Source: CAYQLT01 sp964418425 (GTDB lineage Bacteria > Bacillota > Limnochordia > Limnochordales > Geochordaceae). From it: a DNA stretch of 64,000 nt. Below the pieces are notes generated by a model. The model was not told the origin of the DNA, searched no databases, and was given only the letters and a program-made list of their open reading frames with translations. Position numbers and translations under genes: made by a program. This document shows positions 43,710-53,189 of this stretch, piece after piece. The stretch is from contig CAYQLT010000001.1 of the NCBI GenBank assembly GCA_964418425.1, forward strand, positions 62,001-126,000, given 5' to 3'. Position 1 is the stretch's first letter; each line of letters begins with the position of its first letter.

Positions 43710-44730
43710 CTCCCAGGCCAGGGAGTGGGTGCAGGCGGCGTGCCGCCGATGGGCTGCGGAGCCGGTAGCCCTCTTCGGGGACGAGATCGAGATCCCGGAT
43801 CTGCTGGCCATGCTTTGCACGCCGCCCCTGATGGGGCCGGACCGGGTCGTGGTGGTGCGCCAGGCGCAGCGCCTCACCGCCGGCCGCTGGCAGGCTCTGC
43901 TGGAGGGCCTGCGGGCCTACCCTGCAGCTACCGGCGCGACGCGGCTGGTGCTCCTGGATGAGTCCCTGGAAGGAACCCTTGCCCGGCGGGCCGAGGAAGC
44001 CCGAGGGCTGCCCGGTGCCCCTCACCTGGTGCGCCTGGAGCCTCCCACGCCTTCCCGCTGGGCCGCCTGGCTCCACGAAGAGCTGGCCTCCCGGGGGTTG
44101 CGTCTGTCCCCTTCCGCGCGGCGCTTCGTGGAGGCCGTCCTGCAGGGCCATGCCGACCGTGTGGGGGCAGAGCTTGACAAGTTGCAGGCCCACGGTCCCT
44201 CCGGCCTGGACGAGACCACCCTGCGGTGGTTGCTGGCGCGGGATTTGGTGGCGCAGGCGGAGCTGGGCGGAAGCTCGCCGCCCCATGCCGGGGCCGCAGG
44301 CGATCGAAGGCACTTTCAGCTGGCGGAGGCAGCTCTGGCGGCGGACGGGGGCCGGGCCATGCGGCTGTGGCGTGCGCTCCGCCGCGAAGGTTTCCCCCCG
44401 CAGTGGATCTGGAGGGAGATAGGCCGTCAGGCCATGCAACTGTGGGCGATCGCGGAAACCCTGGAGCGCCGCTTCGGCCCGCCGCAGGCCTGGCCGTCGC
44501 AGCCCAAGTCGTCGGTACTCCCCGGTTCGCTGCCCGCCGCCGTGCAGGAGCGGCTCGTCTCGACGGCCCGGCGACTGGGCACGGCCGGCCTGCTGAAGGT
44601 GCTGGAGTGGGTGGCCGAGGCCGACCACGCCTCCAAGCGCACCGGCCATGACGCCGACGAGATCCTGGAGACGCTCCTGGCCCGGTTGGCCACTCGCTTC
44701 GCGGCGCAGCTCTATGGGACGCGCCGCTGA
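43651..44730 (+). CDS. holA: DNA polymerase III subunit delta
   Basis: About 359 residues, clamp-loader delta subunit that opens the sliding clamp. The order ATLVVWSPVSSQ, LLAMLCTPPLMGPDRVVVVR, a basic lid region and a C-terminal all-helical domain (FQLAEAALAADGGRAMRLW...ADHASKRTG) fit HolA, a family with low sequence identity. Position between comEC and rpsT is the classical one. GTG 43651 lies within the end of comEC; GTG 43690 is a later alternative. Start is uncertain. Confidence 0.87.
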   Translation: MEGEPEREYPATLVVWSPVSSQAREWVQAACRRWAAEPVALFGDEIEIPDLLAMLCTPPLMGPDRVVVVRQAQRLTAGRWQALLEGLRAYPAATGATRLVLLDESLEGTLARRAEEARGLPGAPHLVRLEPPTPSRWAAWLHEELASRGLRLSPSARRFVEAVLQGHADRVGAELDKLQAHGPSGLDETTLRWLLARDLVAQAELGGSSPPHAGAAGDRRHFQLAEAALAADGGRAMRLWRALRREGFPPQWIWREIGRQAMQLWAIAETLERRFGPPQAWPSQPKSSVLPGSLPAAVQERLVSTARRLGTAGLLKVLEWVAEADHASKRTGHDADEILETLLARLATRFAAQLYGTRR

Positions 44731-44759
44731 CCCTCTTCTACGGGTTGTTTCGGGGTCCT

Positions 44760-45062
44760 CTACGAGGCCTTCTCGGGGGCCTGCGTTGCAGGCTGTGCAG
44801 CCGGAGTAGCCCGTCGCAGGTACGCGACCAGCCGGGACTTGCGGCGGGCAGCCTGGCGGGGATGGATGACCCCCTTGCGGGCGGCCTTGTCGATGGCCTT
44901 CTGGGCGAGCGGGTACAGCCGCCAGGCCGCCTGGGGATCCGTGCGGGCCGCTCGCTGGCAATTGCGGATGGCTGTGCGCATCGCGGATTTGATCGCCTGG
45001 TTGCGCAGCCGCCGCTTCACGGACTGGCGCAAGCGCTTGGCTGCCGAGCGGGTATTGGGCAA
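44760..45062 (-). CDS. rpsT: 30S ribosomal protein S20
   Basis: 100 residues. NTRSAAKRLRQSVKRRLRNQ and KGVIHPRQAARRKSRL are the family's helix-rich RNA-binding segments; the last 12 residues are an Ala/Pro-rich tail. S20 binds 16S rRNA near helix 44. The start is TTG at 45062 with GAGGAGG eight bases before it, giving the normal MPNTRSAAKR N-terminus. Opposite orientation to holA and gpr is the standard Firmicutes layout. Confidence 0.95.
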   Translation of the reverse strand: MPNTRSAAKRLRQSVKRRLRNQAIKSAMRTAIRNCQRAARTDPQAAWRLYPLAQKAIDKAARKGVIHPRQAARRKSRLVAYLRRATPAAQPATQAPEKAS

Positions 45063-45289
45063 GGGCCAGACCTCCTCGTTACACCGGGTCGACGCCGGTG
45101 TCACACCGGCGAGATTCTACCAGGCACCGAGGGCCTCTGCAACCGTCGTGACCAGCTCGGCCTCGGGTGTCTCCCGCCCGGGTGCCCTGGGGTGCCATTC
45201 TTTGGCCGGGCGGTGATCGGGCCTCGAAATGGGACACGCTAGCGACGGCGGACGGGGGCTCCCCAACCGCCGGAGGAGGCGAGGCCACC

Positions 45290-46545
45290 GTGCCCGGATC
45301 CCCGCTTGCGCCCTCCCACCGGCCCGACGCGGCCGACGCGGCGCTGGCAGCCGCCCGTCCCCACTTCCCGGCCCGTCCGGCCGGCTGGCTCCCCTCGCCG
45401 CCCCACGGGGACGAACCGGGGCACCCAGATGCCGGCGGTGGGGAGCCCCGGGCGGGACCGCGCACCGACCTGGCTTTGGAGGCCTACGCCGCCTTGTTGC
45501 AGGCTGAGGGGGCCGGCCAGGTGGCGGGCGTATCCGTGGAGGAGGAGCCAGCCGGTGCGGCCCGGCTGCACAGGGTACGCATTGGTGACCCGGCGGCCGC
45601 GGCCCGTCTGGGCAAGGCGCCGGGGACTTACTCCACCATCGAGTGTCCGAGCCTGTGGGAGCGCTCCCGGGAAGGGCAGGAGGCGGCCACGGAGCTGATG
45701 AGCCGGGAGCTGGTGCGCCTGCTGGCACAGCAGGGCGTTTCTGCAGAGGCGCCCGTACTGGTGGCCGGGTTGGGCAACTGGAACGCCACCCCCGACAGCC
45801 TGGGGCCCCGGGTGGTGGGGCAGCTGATGGTCACCCGGCACCTGTGGGAGCTCTTGCCCCCGGAGAAGAGGGGCTCGCTTCGCCCGGTGGCTGCCNNNNN
45901 NNNNNNNNNNNNNNNNNNNNNNNNNNNNNNNNNNNNNNNNNNNNNNNNNNNNNNNNNNNNNNNNNNNNNNNNNNNNNNNNNNNNNNNNNNNNNNNCCTGT
46001 GGGAGCTCTTGCCCCCGGAGAAGAGGGGCTCGCTTCGCCCGGTGGCTGCCATCTCGCCGGGGGTTCTGGGGCTCACAGGGGTGGAGACGACCGAACTGGT
46101 GGCGGCGGTGGTGCAGCGCATCCGACCGGCCTGTGTGGTCTGCGTGGATGCTCTGGCGGCTGCCGGCGTGGAGAGGCTGTGCACCACCGTTCAGCTGTCG
46201 GACGCGGGCATCCAGCCCGGAGCCGGTGTGGGAAACCGACGTTTGGGCCTGACCCGGGATACGGTCGGGGTTACCGTCATCGCCGTCGGCGTCCCCACGG
46301 TGATCCATGCGGTGCAGCTTTTGGCCTCCTTTGACGGCGAGCCGCCCGCGATGGGGGCCGGGGCATCCCGAGACGTCGCGGCCCCCCGGCGCATGGCCAG
46401 GTCGCCTCGGCTGGAGCACCTGGTGGTGACCCCCAAGGAGATCGACGTTCTGATCGAGGATGCTTCCAAGGTGGTGGCCGGCGGCCTTAACGCAGCGCTT
46501 CACCGGGGAGTGGACCTGGAGGAAGCCCTTCAGTTTTTGCAGTAG
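45290..46545 (+). CDS. gpr: Germination protease Gpr (frame split by assembly gap)
   Basis: After removing 100 Ns and one 55-base copy, a single frame of about 366 residues results, the normal length. Gpr degrades small acid-soluble spore proteins at germination. RTDLALEA at residues 58-65 is the conserved region next to the zymogen processing site, preceded by a long 57-residue propeptide. GLGNWNATPDSLGP, ISPGVLGLTGVETTEL and QLSDAGIQPGAGVGNRR hold the family's active-site region, and the end reads VVAGGLNAALHRG. GTG 45290 follows GGAGGAGG by ten bases. It is divergent from rpsT. Confidence 0.94.
45841..45895. repeat. 55-bp duplicated gap edge, left copy (gap 2)
   Basis: Identical to 45996-46050 beyond the N run. 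Exact length 55, as at the other gaps. Confidence 0.95.
45896..45995. other. Assembly gap 2 (100 N), inside gpr
   Basis: Exactly 100 Ns between identical 55-base edges; collapse restores the gpr frame, with the joined protein matching the known order of Gpr motifs. Confidence 0.97.
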
Positions 46546-46677
46546 CCGCCCGCCCGACGGACCGGGCCTCCGCCAGACAAGCCTGCTCCGCCTTCGGGTC
46601 GCATCGGCCCGGATGCCCCAGGGAAGGAATTGCCCGCTTCGGGCCGAACTTCCACGGGGCAGGAGCTGCACGCGGGC

Positions 46678-47037
46678 ATGGCAGGCGAGGCGTTCGGGGG
46701 GCCGATGCGCGCCCGGCTGCAGGAGCGTAGACGGGCCGCGGCGGGAGAGCGGGGTGAAGGGGAGTTCACCCTGCGCCTGCGCTTTGACCTGCTGCCGCCT
46801 CCCGACAGCCCCACAGCCCTGGCCTGGAAGCTCGGGCACCAGGCCGCCTGCCTGTTGCGCTCATACCCCACTTTCAAGGTCTTTCTGGTATACGAGCCGG
46901 CTCGCCTGACGGTGGTCGTTCGCTTCTCCTACCAGAACGAGCTGGAGGCCAGCCGCCAGCGGGACCATGTTCTGTGGCTGTTGGAGCTGGCGGCCCGATC
47001 GGCGGCCGGTGCGGGCTTCTCGTCTGCACTGGCCTGA
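46678..47037 (+). CDS. Hypothetical protein between gpr and spoIIP
   Basis: About 119 residues, not recognised. It is soluble, with a basic N-terminal third and an alternating segment FTLRLRFDLLPPP, then KVFLVYEPARLTVVVRFSY and a helical end with HVLWLLELAARSA. Pattern suggests a small alpha/beta fold. ATG 46678 follows GGCAGGAG; a TTG at 46630 in frame is too close to its own purine run. Its place between two sporulation genes makes a spore role conceivable, but there is no sequence evidence for it. Codon use and GC match the neighbours. Confidence 0.6.
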   Translation: MAGEAFGGPMRARLQERRRAAAGERGEGEFTLRLRFDLLPPPDSPTALAWKLGHQAACLLRSYPTFKVFLVYEPARLTVVVRFSYQNELEASRQRDHVLWLLELAARSAAGAGFSSALA

Positions 47038-47130
47038 GGCGTCCCCTTCTCCGGTCCTTCCCCGGGTCCGCGGCGAGACATGCCCCGGCGGTGGGGCGCA
47101 TAAGGTGTCCCCTGCGGGGGCGAAACGGGG

Positions 47131-48201
47131 ATGCGGGGACGGGTGCGGCGGTGGGGCAGCCCGGGGGAGCCGGCGACGCGACGGGTCGTCCCCGTGGCTC
47201 TGGCGGGCGCGCTGGGCTTTTTTTGCGGCCCCCGCATCGAGGCGGGCGTGCGGCCCGTCATGGAGCAAGCGGTGCGCCTGGTGCACGCACAGCTTCAGAC
47301 GGTCCCGGGCCCCTGGCCGGCACGGACTTCCCCCACCTGGCCGCAGGTCGTGCCGTGGCTGCTTGAGCGAACCGGCCATCTCGCCTCCCCGGCGGACCTC
47401 TCCCGCGCCCGGCCGGCAGCGACCCAGCCCCGGCCCAACGGCGCGCGCCCGAGCTACCCTGCAAACGACGGACGTCGGATGGTGGGCGGCGAAGCGGCCC
47501 GCCCGAACCCGCCCGCCGATGCCGTGCTGCAGCCGCTTGCGCGAGCGGCCCGCTACCGGGTGGCCATCTACCACACCCACACTTCGGAGGAGTACGCGCC
47601 GCCCGGCGGCCAAGGCGGCCAGGTGGCTTCCTACCATCGTTTCGGCACGCCGCAGACGGGTATCGTGCGGGTCGGGCGGGCTTTGGCCGAGTCGCTGCGT
47701 CGGCTGGGGGTGCCCACGGTCCATGTGGAGGCCGTGCACGACTACCCCGACTATCCCATGGCCTACGCTCGGTCCCGGGAGACAGTCCGGTCCCTCATCG
47801 AACGCTACCCGGAACTGGAGCTGCTCATCGACCTCCACCGGGATGCACCCCAGGATGGAGATTCGCTGGTGGCGAGAGTCGGCGGACGAGAAGTGGCCCG
47901 GGTGGCGTTGGTGGTGGGACGGGGGCCGCTGAGCCCGCTGCCCGCACCCAACCGGGGGATCGCCGAAGAGCTGGCCCGGGTGGCCGACTCCCGCTTCCCC
48001 GGCCTGATGCGCCGCATCCTGGAGGTTTCTGGCCGCACGTACAACCAGGACCTCCATCCCGCAGCCCTGCTCGTCGAGATCGGCTCTTACCGGACCGACG
48101 AACGGGCGGCCGTGCGGGCGGCCCAGCTTTTGGCGGAGGTCATCGCCGAAACCCTGCGCCGTCGGGCCGCCACTCCCGGGCGCTTTAAGAAAGAGGCCTG
48201 A
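47131..48201 (+). CDS. spoIIP: Stage II sporulation protein P
   Basis: 356 residues. N-terminal membrane anchor (about residues 21-40), a low-complexity linker, then the amidase/endopeptidase domain. Catalytic motifs are IYHTHTSEEY with His148 and His150, LLIDLHRDA (234-239) and the late LLVEIGSYRTDERA. SpoIIP with SpoIID and SpoIIM thins septal peptidoglycan and drives forespore engulfment. It is 93 nt after the hypothetical gene. Position after gpr is conserved in Bacillus and Clostridia. Confidence 0.92.
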   Translation: MRGRVRRWGSPGEPATRRVVPVALAGALGFFCGPRIEAGVRPVMEQAVRLVHAQLQTVPGPWPARTSPTWPQVVPWLLERTGHLASPADLSRARPAATQPRPNGARPSYPANDGRRMVGGEAARPNPPADAVLQPLARAARYRVAIYHTHTSEEYAPPGGQGGQVASYHRFGTPQTGIVRVGRALAESLRRLGVPTVHVEAVHDYPDYPMAYARSRETVRSLIERYPELELLIDLHRDAPQDGDSLVARVGGREVARVALVVGRGPLSPLPAPNRGIAEELARVADSRFPGLMRRILEVSGRTYNQDLHPAALLVEIGSYRTDERAAVRAAQLLAEVIAETLRRRAATPGRFKKEA

Positions 48202-48243
48202 GCGGGCCGGCCCGCCGGGAAACCGGGTCCGTGCAAGGGGCTT

Positions 48244-49965
48244 CTACAGGCCGGTTCCCCCGGTTCCTGCCAGGCGGCGCCTGAACTGGCGCACCCATCC
48301 CTGGGGGCCCAGGAGCCGGGACGCCCACTGGGTTCCCAGCGACCAAGCGATCCGAGCCTCCTGTACGCCCAGAAGGCGGCTTGCCCCCCCATAGACGACC
48401 GCACCCGCGGCGGCTGCCACCCCCACCTGGGCGAAGCGTACCGCCAGGGGCCCTGTTCCCCAGGTCCCCTCTGCCCACCCCGAAACCAGCGCTGCGGCTG
48501 CCGCCATGGGGAGGCAGGCTGCCAGCACCGTTCCTGCAAACCGGGCCAGTTGGGCCGGCGAGAAGGAGGGGGCCCGCCGCCGCAGCAGGGCCAGATACAG
48601 GCCCCAGTTCACAAAGCTCGTCACGCTGAAGGCGAGCGCCAGCCCCACCGGCCCGAGGCCTGTCCACCGCAAAAAGGCCAGGCTGATGGCGGTGTTCAGT
48701 ACCAGTGCCGCGCAGCTGATGGCCACGGGTGTGCGGGTGTCGTGTAGCGAGTAGAAGGCTCGGGTGAGGATCTGGACGCCGCTTTGCGACACCAAAGCCG
48801 CCGAGTAGCCGACCAGCGCCGCCGCGGTGGCTTCGGTATCCCGGGTGCCGAAGGCGCCGGCCTCAAACAGCAGCCGGATCACGGGCTTCGCGAGCACCCC
48901 CAGGGCCACCGCCGAGGGGATGGTAAAAAAGAGCACTCCCCGCAGCCCCCGCAGCACCATCTCCCCGAAGTCCTCCATCTGCCCCAGCGCCACCTGGCTT
49001 GCCATCGCGGGAAACAACACCGTCGACATCCCCATGGCGAATACCCCCAGGGGAAACTGCATCACCCGGTTGGCCAGGGTAAGGGCGGTGATGCTGCCTT
49101 CGGGGAGGGTGGACGCCAGGTTGGTGCTGATCACCAGGGAGAGCTGGGTGACCGACAGCGCCACCATCGCCGGCAGCATGAGAGCCAGCAGGCGGCGCAC
49201 CCCGGGATCCGCCAGATCCAGGGCCCGCTGCCACCGGAAAGGACTTGCGGCCACCAGACTCCACTGGATCGCGGCGTTGAGGAAGGCCCCTGCCACGGTT
49301 CCCACCGCCATCCCCCGGATGCCCATCACCGGCCCCAGCACGTAGGCACCCAGGATGATGGCCACGTTGTACACGATGGGCCCCAGCAACGGCAAGGTGA
49401 AGGTGCGATAGCTGTTGAGCACCCCGATGCCCAGGCCAGCCAGGGCCGTCAGGAAGACCGCGGGAAACATCCACCGCATCAGCTCCACCAGGAGCTGCTG
49501 CTGGGAGCCGGTGAAGCCGTACGCCACCAACGGCGCCAGGCGAGGCGCAAAGGCTGCCCCCGCCACGGTGGCCGTGAGCAGCAGCGCCGCGGTGGCATTG
49601 AGGAAGGTGCTGGCCATGCGCCATCCGGCTCGCTCCTGGCCCCGGGCCAGGTACTCGGTGAACACGGGTATGAACGCGGCGGTCATCGAGCCGCCGACCA
49701 GCAGGAAATACATCAGGTCCGGGATGTTGAAGGCCGCCTTGAACGCGTCGGTCTCCGCGCTGCGGCCGAACACCTCGACCACGGCCCGCTCCCGGACGAA
49801 GCCCAAGAGCCGGCTGACCAGGATGAGGGCCATGGTCAAAAGGGCGTCTCGTGCCAGGCGTCTTGATGGTGAGGGGGAAGGAGAAAGCTTGTCCCGCAGC
49901 GCGAACCGTCCTCTCCAGGGCTTTCGGGCCGGAGCTTCCCGGCCCGGGGGGCGACTTCCTGCCAC
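48244..49965 (-). CDS. murJ: Lipid II flippase MurJ (MviN)
   Basis: 573 residues with about 14 membrane helices of the MOP superfamily. The N-terminal helix SRLLGFVRERAVVEVFG and the DAFKAAFNIPDLMYFLLVGG stretch are diagnostic, as is GVQILTRAFYSLHDTRTPV. MurJ moves lipid-linked peptidoglycan precursor across the membrane. The GTG at 49965 gives a basic extension of about 38 residues before the first helix; a later start is possible. It lies on the minus strand between spoIIP and lepA, where most Firmicutes have nothing or other spore genes. Confidence 0.92.
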   Translation of the reverse strand: MAGSRPPGREAPARKPWRGRFALRDKLSPSPSPSRRLARDALLTMALILVSRLLGFVRERAVVEVFGRSAETDAFKAAFNIPDLMYFLLVGGSMTAAFIPVFTEYLARGQERAGWRMASTFLNATAALLLTATVAGAAFAPRLAPLVAYGFTGSQQQLLVELMRWMFPAVFLTALAGLGIGVLNSYRTFTLPLLGPIVYNVAIILGAYVLGPVMGIRGMAVGTVAGAFLNAAIQWSLVAASPFRWQRALDLADPGVRRLLALMLPAMVALSVTQLSLVISTNLASTLPEGSITALTLANRVMQFPLGVFAMGMSTVLFPAMASQVALGQMEDFGEMVLRGLRGVLFFTIPSAVALGVLAKPVIRLLFEAGAFGTRDTEATAAALVGYSAALVSQSGVQILTRAFYSLHDTRTPVAISCAALVLNTAISLAFLRWTGLGPVGLALAFSVTSFVNWGLYLALLRRRAPSFSPAQLARFAGTVLAACLPMAAAAALVSGWAEGTWGTGPLAVRFAQVGVAAAAGAVVYGGASRLLGVQEARIAWSLGTQWASRLLGPQGWVRQFRRRLAGTGGTGL

Positions 49966-50004
49966 ACGCCTTCTGCCGGCCGGGCCGGCGCCGGATGATC
50001 ACCG

Positions 50005-50013
50005 TGTTATAAT
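50005..50013 (+). promoter_or_regulatory. Extended -10 promoter of lepA
   Basis: TGTTATAAT at 50005-50013 is a perfect TATAAT with the TGn extension. No recognisable -35 lies 16-18 bp upstream. A start near 50020 would be 19 nt before GTG 50039. Confidence 0.6.
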
Positions 50014-50038
50014 GGTGCGGCGCTGGAGAGGTCAAACC

Positions 50039-51838
50039 GTGGTTCCGACCGAGCGCATCCGCAACTTCTGCATCATCGCCCATGTGGACCATGGCAAGTC
50101 CACCCTGGCCGACCGCCTGCTGGAGCTGACGGGAGCCATCCCGGCCCGCCGCATGGTGGACCAGGTGCTGGACCAGATGGAACTGGAGCGCGAGCGGGGG
50201 ATCACCATCAAGCTGACACCGGTCAGCATGGAGTACGACGCAGCGGACGGCCAGCGCTACCTGCTCAACCTCATCGACACCCCCGGGCACGTGGACTTCT
50301 CCTACGAGGTCTCGCGGAGTCTGGCGGCTTGCGAGGGCGCCTTGCTGGTGGTGGACGCGACCCAGGGCGTGGAGGCGCAAACGCTGGCCAACTTCCTGCT
50401 GGCCCTGGAACACGACCTGGAGATCATACCCATCCTCAACAAGGTGGACCTTCCCAACGCGGAACCCGACCGTGTGGCCGCCGAGATCGGGGAGGTGCTG
50501 GCCCTGGACCCCGCATCGGCGTTGCGGGTATCGGCCAAGACGGGTCAGGGTGTGCCGCAGGTGCTGGAGGCCGTCGTGCGGCGCATCCCGCCCCCCAGGG
50601 GAGACCCCGGCGCGCCCCTGCGGGCGCTGGTCTTCGATTCCCACTTCGACCCGTACCGGGGCGTGGTCGCGTACGTGCGGGTGGTGGACGGTACACTGCG
50701 GCTGGGGGACCGGATCCGGTTGATGGCCAGCGGGCAGGACTTCGAGGTGGATTTCCTGGCGATCTTCCGTCCCGAACTGTCGCCGGTGCCGCTTCTTGGC
50801 GCCGGCCAGGTGGGCGCCCTGGCCGCCGGCATCCGCAACGTGCGAGATGCCCGAGTCGGGGAGACGGTCACCCACGCCGACCGCCCGGCAGCCCAGCCGC
50901 TTCCAGGCTACCGTCCGGCGCTGCCGATGGTCTTTTGCGGCATGTACCCCTCGGACAGCGAAGAGTACCCGAAGCTTCGAGAAGCGCTGGAGAAGCTGCG
51001 GCTCAACGACGCTTCGCTGCAGTTCGAGCCCGAGTCGTCTGCCGCGCTGGGGTTCGGCTTTCGCTGCGGGTTCTTGGGGCTTTTGCACATGGAGATCGTG
51101 CAGGAGCGGCTCGAGCGGGAGTTCGGCCTGAGCCTGGTGGCGACCGCACCCAGTGTGGCATACCGGGTGCGCCTGCGTGGAGGGCAGGTGCTGAGCGTCG
51201 ACAACCCGGCCCGGCTCCCGGACCCCGGCCGCATCGAGGCCATCGAGGAGCCCTACGTGCGCCTGACCATCGTGACTCCCCGGGAGTACGTGGGCCCGGT
51301 CATGGAACTCTGCCAGGACCGCCGGGGCCAGTTCGTCGGCATGGAGTATCCGGTGCCGAGCCGGGCCGTGCTCACCTACGACCTGCCGCTCGCCGAGATC
51401 CTGCTGGATTTCTATGACCGCCTCAAGTCCGTGACCCGGGGCTACGGCTCCTTGGACTACCGCTACATCGGACACCGTCCGGGAGAGCTGGTGCGGCTGG
51501 ACATCCTCATCAACGGGCGCCCGGTGGATGCCCTGTCGTGCATCGTCCACAAGGAGAAGGCCCAATCCCGGGGGCGCCAGCTGGTGGAGAAGCTGAGGGA
51601 GCTGATCCCCCGCCAGCTCTTCGACGTCCCCATCCAGGCGGCCATCGGCAGCCGGGTCATCGCCCGGGATTCCCTGCGGGCCCTGCGCAAAGACGTGCTG
51701 GCCAAATGTTACGGGGGCGACGTCACCCGCAAGCGCAAGCTCCTGGAAAAGCAAAAAGAGGGCAAGAAGCGCATGAAGCAGCTGGGATCCGTGGAGGTGC
51801 CTCAGGAGGCCTTCATGGCGGTGCTGCGCATTGATTGA
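50039..51838 (+). CDS. lepA: Elongation factor 4 (LepA)
   Basis: 599 residues, the normal length. G1 is AHVDHGKST at residues 14-22; ITIKLTPVSM and DTPGHVDFSYEV give G2/G3 and NKVDLPNA gives G4. The C-terminal domain specific to LepA ends with KRKLLEKQKEGKKRMKQLG. The GTPase binds ribosomes and affects back-translocation or 30S assembly. GTG 50039 follows GGAGAGG; an upstream in-frame ATG at 50012 overlaps the -10 element and is unlikely. The stop overlaps hemW. Confidence 0.96.
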   Translation: MVPTERIRNFCIIAHVDHGKSTLADRLLELTGAIPARRMVDQVLDQMELERERGITIKLTPVSMEYDAADGQRYLLNLIDTPGHVDFSYEVSRSLAACEGALLVVDATQGVEAQTLANFLLALEHDLEIIPILNKVDLPNAEPDRVAAEIGEVLALDPASALRVSAKTGQGVPQVLEAVVRRIPPPRGDPGAPLRALVFDSHFDPYRGVVAYVRVVDGTLRLGDRIRLMASGQDFEVDFLAIFRPELSPVPLLGAGQVGALAAGIRNVRDARVGETVTHADRPAAQPLPGYRPALPMVFCGMYPSDSEEYPKLREALEKLRLNDASLQFEPESSAALGFGFRCGFLGLLHMEIVQERLEREFGLSLVATAPSVAYRVRLRGGQVLSVDNPARLPDPGRIEAIEEPYVRLTIVTPREYVGPVMELCQDRRGQFVGMEYPVPSRAVLTYDLPLAEILLDFYDRLKSVTRGYGSLDYRYIGHRPGELVRLDILINGRPVDALSCIVHKEKAQSRGRQLVEKLRELIPRQLFDVPIQAAIGSRVIARDSLRALRKDVLAKCYGGDVTRKRKLLEKQKEGKKRMKQLGSVEVPQEAFMAVLRID

Positions 51839-53189
51839 GGTGGACGGGCAGGCCGGGCTGGCTTGCAAGCTGCTCGAGGCCGTCGGGCGCGCCCGGAGGT
51901 GGCCGCAGGGCCTGTACGTTCACGTTCCGTACTGTCCCTCCAAGTGCCCGTACTGCGACTTCAACTCCTACGCGCTGCCCGACGGGGGTGCCGGCCGGGA
52001 GATGGTGGAGGCCCTGCTGGCAGAGGCCCGGGGCTGGGCACGGCTGGCTCGGGAGGCCCGGGGGGGTTTTCGCACGGTCTTTGTGGGGGGCGGGACGCCG
52101 ACCGTGCTGTCAGCGAGCGAGCTTGGCAGGCTGCTGGAGGGGCTTCGGGCCTCGCTACCCCTGGACGGGGTGGAGGAGTGGACGGTGGAGGCGAACCCGG
52201 GCACGTTGACCCCCGGCCGGATCGCGGCCATGCGGGCTTGTGGCGTGAACCGGGTGAGCCTGGGGGCGCAGAGCTTTGAGCCCCAGGAACTCAGGCGGCT
52301 GGGCCGGGCTCACACGGTGGCCGATATCCACCGCAGCCTGGACGCCCTGCGGGAGGCGGGATTTTCCAACATCAACCTCGACCTGATGTTTGCCCTGCCC
52401 GGCCAGTCCCTGCGGGACTGGGAAAGGACGCTGGAGCAGGCCATCGATGCCGGCGCGCCCCACCTCTCCACCTACTGCCTCACCCTGGCGGATAAGACTC
52501 CCTTTTACCGCCTGTGGCGGCGCGGGCTTTTGCAGATGGCTCCCGAGGAGCTGCAGGCCCGCATGTACCGCAGGGCAGTTCGCCGGCTGGCGCAGGCGGG
52601 TCTGCGTCGATACGAGGTGTCCAACTTCGCACGTCCGGGCGCCGAGTGCCGCCACAACCTGAACTACTGGGAGGCGGGGGAGTACCTGGGCATCGGGCCG
52701 GGAGCCCATTCCCACTGGGCGGGGTTCCGGTTTTCCACGCTGCGGTCCCCGGCGCGCTATGTGCAGGCGGCCCGCAGCTTTGCCGAGGCGGCGAAAGGTG
52801 CCAGGCCGTCGGCTGCCCCAACGGTGGCCTTTGTGGAGCGGCCGGATCGGGAGCAGCAGATGGATGAGCACCTGATGCTGGCGTTGCGCCTGGCTCGGGG
52901 GCTGCACCGGGTTCGCTTCCGGGAGCGCTTCGGCTGCTGGCCCGAGCAGGCGTACGACCTGCGCAAATGGCAGGAGCTTCAGGAGCTTGGCCTGTTGCGC
53001 CGGCGCGGTTCGTACTGGCGGCTCACGGCTCGAGGCTTTTTGGTGGCCGACGCGGTGGTGGCGGCCCTGGCTGCGGCCGGACAGGCGATGCGAAGGCCGG
53101 CCGGCGACAAAGGCACCTCACAGCTGCCATCCCATGGAGAAGGCGATGAAGAGGCCGGAGCGCAGCCTGCCCTCCCCCGTGCTGTGTAG
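51831..53189 (+). CDS. hemW: Radical SAM heme chaperone HemW
   Basis: 452 residues. YVHVPYCPSKCPYCDFNSY holds the radical SAM cluster cysteines 35, 39 and 42 (CxxxCxxC), followed by a TIM-barrel part (FVGGGTPTVL, LGAQSFEPQELRRLGR) and the HemN-like C-terminal domain. This is the HemW class rather than coproporphyrinogen dehydrogenase HemN. TTG 51831 overlaps the lepA stop. The last 35 residues (after VAALAAAGQ) are not conserved and overlap the convergent exported-protein gene by 72 nt. Confidence 0.92.
   Translation: MIEVDGQAGLACKLLEAVGRARRWPQGLYVHVPYCPSKCPYCDFNSYALPDGGAGREMVEALLAEARGWARLAREARGGFRTVFVGGGTPTVLSASELGRLLEGLRASLPLDGVEEWTVEANPGTLTPGRIAAMRACGVNRVSLGAQSFEPQELRRLGRAHTVADIHRSLDALREAGFSNINLDLMFALPGQSLRDWERTLEQAIDAGAPHLSTYCLTLADKTPFYRLWRRGLLQMAPEELQARMYRRAVRRLAQAGLRRYEVSNFARPGAECRHNLNYWEAGEYLGIGPGAHSHWAGFRFSTLRSPARYVQAARSFAEAAKGARPSAAPTVAFVERPDREQQMDEHLMLALRLARGLHRVRFRERFGCWPEQAYDLRKWQELQELGLLRRRGSYWRLTARGFLVADAVVAALAAAGQAMRRPAGDKGTSQLPSHGEGDEEAGAQPALPRAV

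Noticed and set aside
48863..51868. A 1001-residue antisense open frame opposite lepA and part of murJ
   Set aside because: Same GC-bias effect; lepA on the plus strand has every conserved motif.
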